From Oscillospiraceae bacterium (lineage in GTDB: Bacteria > Bacillota_A > Clostridia > Oscillospirales > Oscillospiraceae): a stretch of DNA of 13,777 bases. The stretch is from the NCBI GenBank assembly GCA_024690695.1, contig JAILOS010000024.1, positions 1-13,777 of the forward strand, read 5' to 3'. Shown here in pieces: positions 13,576 through 13,777 of the stretch (position 1 is the stretch's first letter; each line of letters begins with the position of its first letter). The notes below the pieces were generated by a model that ran no database searches, was not told the DNA's origin, and worked only from the letters and a program-made list of their open reading frames with translations. The position numbers were made by a program, and so were the translations under genes.

Positions 13576-13604
13576 TTGAATATATCAGGGCGCTTGAATA
13601 TAAT
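13576..13604 (+). promoter_or_regulatory. Promoter of the alpha/beta hydrolase gene
   Basis: TTGAAT (13576-13581), a 17-bp spacer and a perfect TATAAT (13599-13604). The predicted start near 13611 leaves a 40-nt leader with AGGAAGGA before the ATG. The sequence TTGAATATA occurs twice, at 13576 and 13594, 18 bp apart, once in the -35 and once into the -10. Confidence 0.75.
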
Positions 13605-13650
13605 AAAGGCGTCAAATAAAACATTACAAGACAGGAAGGAATGGCTTGCC

Positions 13651-13776
13651 ATGATAAAGGCAGAAGAATTGATCCTCACCCAGGAATGGGATAAAGTGTT
13701 CCCCAAAAGCGAAGCGGTTGTTCACAGCAAGGTGACCTTTGTCAATCACTTCGGCATTACGCTGGCGGCAGATATG
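13651..13776 (+). CDS. Alpha/beta hydrolase, N-terminus only (3' truncated by the window)
   Basis: Only 42 codons are visible: MIKAEELILTQEWDKVFPKS and then VVHSKVTFVNHFGITLAADM. This N-terminal pattern (EWDKxFPKS, then HxKVTFxNxxGITLAADM) matches my memory of the start of YcjY-like alpha/beta hydrolases in Clostridia and enterobacteria, often linked to a LysR regulator. The catalytic triad is beyond the window, so activity cannot be judged. AGGAAGGA ends ten bases before the ATG. An overlapping ATG ten bases upstream (13641) is in another frame and stops after 17 codons. The family call rests on the short N-terminal pattern and context. Confidence 0.6.
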   Translation, partial: MIKAEELILTQEWDKVFPKSEAVVHSKVTFVNHFGITLAADM

Positions 13777-13777
13777 T

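Noticed and set aside
13641..13694. Small ORF starting at ATG 13641 before the hydrolase gene
   Set aside because: It stops after 17 codons in another frame; the hydrolase frame at 13651 matches a known N-terminal pattern.
1..13777. tRNA genes, integrases, transposases, defence or toxin-antitoxin genes
   Set aside because: I looked for them by eye on both strands and found none; the stand-alone exonuclease and the HTH gene are not arranged as a defence or toxin-antitoxin module.

Overview
The window is a GC-rich stretch of bacterial chromosome. Gene content points to a strictly anaerobic, fermentative member of the Clostridia (Bacillota), plausibly a gut Oscillospirales-type organism: a ferredoxin-linked 2-oxoacid oxidoreductase operon, Gram-positive-style lipoproteins, strong GGAGG ribosome binding sites, and a GH13 glucosidase paired with a GPH sugar symporter. 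The taxonomic placement is inferred from gene content only.

Layout. (1) 1-2038, plus strand: the end of a vorB-type alpha subunit, then the TPP-binding beta subunit and the gamma subunit of a 2-oxoacid:ferredoxin oxidoreductase, closed by a strong terminator at 2068-2105. (2) 2128-4018, minus strand: a gene for an XRE-type HTH protein with six predicted membrane helices, followed 25 bp later by an SPL/photolyase-like radical SAM protein whose last five residues match the bacterial sliding-clamp-binding motif. (3) 4245-5085, plus strand: a PHP-family phosphatase starting at TTG behind a clear extended -10 promoter, convergent with (4) a minus-strand DnaQ-like DEDDh exonuclease at 5114-5653. 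(5) 5793-8730, minus strand: a SIMPL-domain lipoprotein, an unrecognised lipoprotein with an EF-hand-like loop, and a ZIP metal transporter, separated by hairpins and internal promoters. (6) 9118-12225, minus strand: an operon of a GH13 oligo-1,6-glucosidase-like enzyme and a GPH-family symporter, ending at a 36-bp perfect palindrome that acts as a terminator. (7) 12226-12637: about 400 bp without a gene, holding a 26-bp direct repeat and a leader hairpin. (8) 12638-13777: a LysR-type regulator divergent from a truncated alpha/beta hydrolase gene. The DNA between them has a textbook LysR-box/promoter arrangement, and this end is AT-richer than the rest.

No tRNA, rRNA, CRISPR array, transposase, integrase or phage gene is seen. 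Most of the window is ordinary metabolism. The points most worth a second look are the clamp motif on the radical SAM protein, the LysR intergenic region, the 26-bp repeat upstream of the glucosidase, the promoter embedded in an inverted repeat before the lipoprotein gene, and the shared TGC-extended -10 promoters. I found no convincing new multi-gene system.
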